Assembly: GCA_027922465.2 (NCBI GenBank)
Contig: BQMF02000426.1
Span: forward strand, 248,001 to 312,000
Length of the DNA: 64,000 bases
Source: Turritopsis dohrnii
Lineage: Eukaryota > Cnidaria > Hydrozoa > Anthoathecata > Oceaniidae
Direction: 5' to 3'
Positions 60,014-64,000 of this stretch are shown here, in pieces (positions within the stretch are counted from its first letter, which is position 1; every line of letters starts with the position of its first letter). The position numbers and the translations under genes are program-made. The notes beneath the pieces were generated by a model. The model saw only the letters and a program-made list of their open reading frames with translations. It did not search any database and had not been told where the DNA came from.

Positions 60014-61900
60014 GTTTGCTCAAACGAAATGTATATCGTTTTACGGACTTTGCTTGGAGACCAAAACCGAAAAGAATCGAATTTTGTAAGCACCAGTTTG
60101 AATTCAAAATGGTAAGCGATAAAGAAGTGCTGAACTACCTAAAGGGACTTAAACGAAAATGTGCAGTAGGTTTAGATAACATTCCAGCATCCTACCTAAA
60201 GGACATTAAGTTTGTAATAGCAAAACCACTGGCCCACGTTATAAACTGCTCGCTAAAATCTGGTAAAGTACCGAGTGACTTCAAAATAGCAAAAGTTGTT
60301 CCGGTTTTTAAATCTGGCTCTAGAGACAAATTCGACAACTACAGACCCATCAGTGTTCTGTCCGCCGTATCAAAAATTTTAGAGAAATGTGTGCACCGAC
60401 AAATTATGGATCACATTGAATCACACTGTTTGATATCTCCACTTCAATTCGGTTTCAGGAAATGTCGTTCTACCGAGCTGGCAACTGTGTATTTTGTGGA
60501 TGAAATTAGAAAAGCGATGGGTAAAGGAATGCTAACTGGTGCCATTTACTTAGACCTTAGCAAAGCATTTGATACAGTTAGCCATGCATCGATAATTGAG
60601 AAACTGCCCGGATTCGGAATCACAGGAATTCCCCAAAACTGGATTACCAACTACTTGTTTGGTCGCTTTCAACAGGTTTCGTATGATGGGACAAGTTCCT
60701 CTCAAGAACCAGTATTCTGTGGAGTTCCGCAGGGGTCCATTCTTGGACCTCTCCTGTTTCTTCTACACTTTAATGATTCGGCTACAGTTTTATCTCAATG
60801 CAGGATAACCAAATATGCAGATGATACTGTCCTTTACTACTCTGCGAAGTCTATTGATGACATTGAAAAGGTCTTGACACATGAATTCAAGATATTTGCA
60901 AACTGGTTGAAAGAGAATGAGCTTATCCTGAATTGTAAGAAAGGCAAAACAGAAGTTATGGTTTTTGGTACTAACAACCGCCTGCATAAACTTAATGACC
61001 AGCCAATCATTATCCAACATCAATATACTAACATAAACTGCACCGATACCTACAAGTACCTGGGAGTACTATTAACGAGTAACCTGAATCTAACTGAACA
61101 CATCAGGAAATCGATATCAAAAGCTTCATCGCGTGTTAATCTGCTACGAAAAATGAGATTTATGCTAGATCCAAAAACCAGTTATACCATCTACAAAACG
61201 ATGATTCTCCCTTTCTTAACGTACTGTTCCTTTGTAACGATTAGTGTAATCCCAGAATACTTGAAGGACAAGATCGCCAGTTTGGAACAACGTGCACAGG
61301 AAATTGTAGGACATGAGTTTGTGATACCCAAGTCAAACACAATTATTCGTAAGAAAGCCGTAAATTATGTTCATCGGTGCTTAACTAATGATGTATGCTC
61401 AAATTTCAAAAACTATTTTCAACTATGCACTGGACGAAATACACGAAACAATGGAAACCTTATACGACTACCACGAGTAAAATTAGAAGCAGAACGGAAC
61501 TCGTTTTACTTTCAAGGGGCTTTGATATACAACAGTCTCCCTTCTGAGATAAGAGCTGAAAAGGATTATGAAAAATTTAAAGATCTTATAAAAAATTTAT
61601 AAATTTTCTGTGTGTATAATAATCACCTATTAGTAACTTTTCTTTTCTTTTTTTTTGACATTCGTTTTCGCCTCTTTTCTTTAATTGTTGATTGTTTTCT
61701 TTAATGTGGTTATATCATTTTCTTTTCTCATTTCAGAGCTTTCATGTTTTTTGGCTAACTCGTCTATACGTCTCTTAATATTTCAAATCCTTTACGTCAT
61801 TTTGCACAGGACTTCCAGAATAACAGTATTTGTATATATTGTATATATGTATTTATAACTGAGGAACCATCCTGTAATAAATATTCGTAATAATAATAAT
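60014..61900 (+). mobile_element. 5'-truncated LINE with reverse transcriptase, (TAA)n tail
   Basis: The open frame to 61602 lacks the N-terminal endonuclease and begins within the polyprotein. Reverse-transcriptase landmarks follow in order: DNYRPISVLSAVSKILEK, LQFGFRK, AIYLDLSKAFDTV, GVPQGSILGPLLF and the catalytic KYADDTVLYY, then the thumb and a C-terminal segment with YNSLPSEIR. The frame is uninterrupted. The 3' end is a TAATAATAATAAT tail at 61887-61900. It is inserted in the Harbinger transposase gene on the opposite strand. The family is CR1/I-like by sequence feel; a phylogeny would be needed to place it. Confidence 0.85.
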
Positions 61901-62547
61901 TGCGCCCGTTAGGGCGCTTTATAGACTGCCGCGCGCGCGTATTTTGCAGGAGTTCACCACAAAAAATCTCGAGTTGATCAGAATTTTAACTCGATTGCTC
62001 AAATTTTACTGTGTGTCGATGTCCCAAAACACGCTGGTTAAACACACACTTAATTTTTATTATAAAGGTTCATCAACACTGACATATTATATTCTTTTGT
62101 TGCTTTTGGAAAGAAGCTTTGTTTATTGTTCAGAAGAAAGAGTTTTTTCTTAAAAAAAGAAAAGATATTAAGGTTTCATTCTATTTATTTATTCCCAATG
62201 AAAAATAAAAAACTTGTACATAAAAAAGTACAAGTTGAGCTGTCACTGTTCTTCAAAACACATTTTCGGTATAACAATGATATGGTTTTGTTTGTTAAAA
62301 CTCATCGTTATAAAATTTTTACTAATCAAACAACAAGATAATTCGTAACTTGCGTATTTCTAAATAATTGTTTCCACAAGAATGCGTCTCCCTATACACC
62401 TTTCCCGAATTCGTTTTTATATGTTGTTTTCTTGCTATATTGTCCATACGGGCCTCGTTTTGATGTACTCTTTTCTTATCTGGTATTTATTAAGTTATAG
62501 ATTTTGATCATTAACAAACCGCAGTGGGAAAATTTTCGGTAATTATA

Positions 62548-62576
62548 AGCACAGAGACGAGGCCCGTCTCTGTGCT
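62548..62576. repeat. 12-bp perfect hairpin
   Basis: AGCACAGAGACG, loop AGGCC, CGTCTCTGTGCT. The stem is perfect and GC-rich for the region. It immediately follows, in minus-strand order, the stop codon of the small acidic frame at 62575-62724. Confidence 0.8.
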
Positions 62577-62724
62577 ATTTCGTCCTCTTTTTCATTAATG
62601 CTTCATTATTTCCTCTAATTCTCTCATCGTCATCTGATTCTACCTCTATTTCTGCTTCAACTTCCCCTTCATCTGACTCCTCATTGTCTCCAAAGAGTTC
62701 TTTCACATCTAAAGTTTGTTTCAT
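62575..62724 (-). CDS. Small acidic open frame (49 aa)
   Basis: The frame starts MKQTLDVKELFGDNEESDEG, continues with Glu/Asp-rich sequence and ends with a basic NEALMKKRTK tail. The composition is coding-like and could be the fragment of a larger protein or transposon gene. No domain is recognised. Confidence 0.25.
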   Translation of the reverse strand: MKQTLDVKELFGDNEESDEGEVEAEIEVESDDDERIRGNNEALMKKRTK

Positions 62725-62788
62725 TTTTTCAAACCAAATTTCAACTTTAAAAAATAACGCCGATTTTTTGAAAAATTTCCATTTTTTT

Positions 62789-62878
62789 GGTCCTTTTTAC
62801 GCCGGCCCTTTTTACGCTGGCCCTTTTAACGCCGCGCACCAAAATTAACGCCACATTAGGGCCGGTGTAAAAAGGGCC
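62789..62878. repeat. GC-rich inverted repeat, 20-bp arms
   Basis: GGTCCTTTTTACGCCGGCCC (62789-62808) pairs with GGGCCGGTGTAAAAAGGGCC (62859-62878) with few mismatches. In between, GGCCCTTTTTACGC-like words repeat. This is the most GC-rich spot in the right end of the window. Confidence 0.7.
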
Positions 62879-63783
62879 GATAAGGTAGCACATTGTTTTG
62901 AAAAGTTGAGGTGGATTATTTCGGCGCGAGAAAGTAGCCGTTTCTACTTAAAAAATTCTCCGTGAAAGAAATGTGGCATATCATAACCTAATACACAGCA
63001 CACGAAAGTGTTTTGATCATGTCTAGAGCCTGTTACGGGCGCATTTATAGTGGAAACTACTAGCTAGTAATAATAATATTCCGATAAGACATTCCAAAGC
63101 TCATCGCATATCTCATTTATGATACCGTGAATAGTAGATCTACCCATTTTGAATAAAAACCCAAGGGAGTGCAGGCTGTCACCAGTGGCAAGAAAGCGAA
63201 GTGTTACTGCTAAACGTTCTTCCGCAGATATAGGTTCTCGTATGCAGTGCTTCTTTGTAATGTTTGGCCGAAGCAAGGAAACCAAGTGTTCGAATCTTTC
63301 TGGAGACATACGGACAAACCTAAGTAAAATTGAATATCAATTAATCTTTCATTATATTTAGGAGCAATCACAATTGCTTTGACTGATGTTACCTGAAAAA
63401 TTCTCTTCGATCATATAGTTTTGTTGGTATGAAGGTTGATACAAAAGCCCCAGAAGTTTTCCGATCAATATTGGAAACTCTTATCCATGTTCTTCTTTTT
63501 GGTTTCCTCATTTTGTTCCTTCCACGACGACGTCTTTTTAAAATAAGAAGCGCAACAGTTAAAAGTCGACGCTTGTTAATGACTGCCATGTTGAAAATTT
63601 TTGTGAAAATAGATTTCAAATTTCTCATAACTTTTTTTACGTGATTGTGAAAATAAAATCATACGTACATGTGAACATAACGTTACGTAAGAAAATTTCT
63701 TCACGTTTTCTTCACGTACCTTACGTCCATTTTTGACGTGAAGGTTAACGTTAAAAAACTACGTGTATGTGAATGAAGCTTCA

Positions 63784-64000
63784 AAGAGATACATAAAAAA
63801 GGAAAAATATTAAGGGATGATCTACACTATCCAGAAAGTGCTTTGATGTTTTATGTAAATGTTTATGACGGTACGCTGTGAAACGAAGTTGTCTAAAACA
63901 AATTGCAAGTACACTTTTAAGTTCTTGACTTAAGTTTATTTTTAAATGTTTATTTTAATTTTAGCTTTAACCCTGGGGGTAAAGTTTTTTCTTTTGAATG
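63784..64000. other. Right edge, nothing supportable
   Basis: AT-rich sequence beyond the Harbinger right target duplication. No gene or repeat end is recognised apart from a GGGGGTAAAG word at about 63974. Confidence 0.4.

Larger units (their letters stand above)
61901..63066. other. Segment between two TAA tails, unclassified
   Basis: This 1.17-kb segment lies between the LINE tail (61887-61900) and a second GTAATAATAATA run (63067-63078) at the Harbinger junction. It begins TGCGCCCGTTAGGGCGCTTT then ATAG; near its right end GTTACGGGCGCATTTATAG is a looser direct copy. It could be an insertion within the LINE tail, with TAA repeats as duplication, or flanking DNA carried by LINE read-through. 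It holds hairpins at 62548-62576 and 62789-62878 and a small acidic open frame. Confidence 0.5.
59165..63588 (-). pseudogene. Harbinger DDE_4 transposase split by insertions
   Basis: The gene reads on the minus strand in three pieces. Exon 1 is 63588-63393 (MAVINKRRLLTV, Arg/Lys-rich). After a 73-bp intron, exon 2 runs from 63319 (FVRMSPERFEHLV, ISAEERLAVTLRFLATG) to the break at about 63079. The rest is 60013-59165. The last piece holds the catalytic triad: Asp in CLGALDGKHVGI, Asp in LVGDEIFPLKNW and Glu in RRVIENTFGILVARWRVF. The missing join lies just before MRYVKPPATIDDW. Apart from the 3-kb insertion no stop is seen, so the copy was intact when it was hit. Confidence 0.85.
57879..63780. 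mobile_element. Harbinger (PIF) element with nested LINE, TSD TCA
   Basis: AGCTTCATTCACATACACGT followed by A (57879) and its inverse (to 63780) are the ends. Both are flanked by TCA (57876-57878, 63781-63783), matching the 3-bp duplication of Harbinger elements. Both subterminal zones are dense in ACGTAA/TTACGT words. The element carries the usual two genes, a MADF-BESS DNA-binding protein (+) and a DDE_4 transposase (-). The transposase gene is split by about 3 kb of later insertion (60014 to about 63067), so this copy is not autonomous. Confidence 0.85.

Overview
The window is eukaryotic, AT-rich DNA with many GT-AG introns, long host genes and a heavy load of DNA transposons. The host proteins are plainly animal (TPR, AP-1 gamma, inositol-3-phosphate synthase). 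A secreted PAN-type protein, a THAP protein, MADF-BESS/Harbinger, hAT and Tigger elements and small HIRAN-like proteins together fit an invertebrate. A cnidarian is my best guess; this is inference, not a firm call.

Layout. 1-14,400 is repeat-rich and holds no convincing host gene: hAT-type elements at 173-1202, 3109-3356 and 6072-7280, a region bounded by a perfect 21-bp inverted repeat (3619-8320), a TA-flanked element (9549-11051), and a Tigger/pogo element (11651-13956) that carries a frameshifted DDE transposase and a divergent HIRAN-like gene. 15,016-31,375 is a complete TPR nucleoporin gene on the + strand; 51 exons join without a frame break to 2385 residues. 33,529-47,091 is a complete AP-1 gamma adaptin gene on the + strand; 19 exons give 826 residues. 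Its first two introns hold an intact hAT transposon (34026-37104) and a 1.4-kb relative (37900-39273). 50,659-52,362 is inositol-3-phosphate synthase as one uninterrupted coding exon. 53,404-54,112 is a secreted PAN/apple-type gene and 54,532-54,918 a THAP first exon, both probably incomplete. 54,970-57,672 is a non-autonomous hAT element with a nested MITE. 57,879-63,780 is a Harbinger element with a MADF-BESS accessory gene and a transposase split by a LINE and a further 1.2-kb segment.

How things work together. TPR (nuclear basket), AP-1 gamma (clathrin adaptor) and inositol synthase are unrelated housekeeping genes and show no sign of joint control. The more unusual content is in the mobile elements. 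Seven hAT-like elements begin with CA, end with TG (six of them CAG...CTG) and are flanked by 5-bp target duplications rather than the usual 8 bp; six duplications are exact and one is 4 of 5. One element is apparently intact and one is a deletion derivative keeping the transposase C-terminus. The Tigger element carries a HIRAN-like gene divergent from its transposase, with a near-perfect palindrome between them. Exon coordinates were placed by hand from splice motifs and family alignment, so individual borders may be off by a base or two, although total lengths are in frame.
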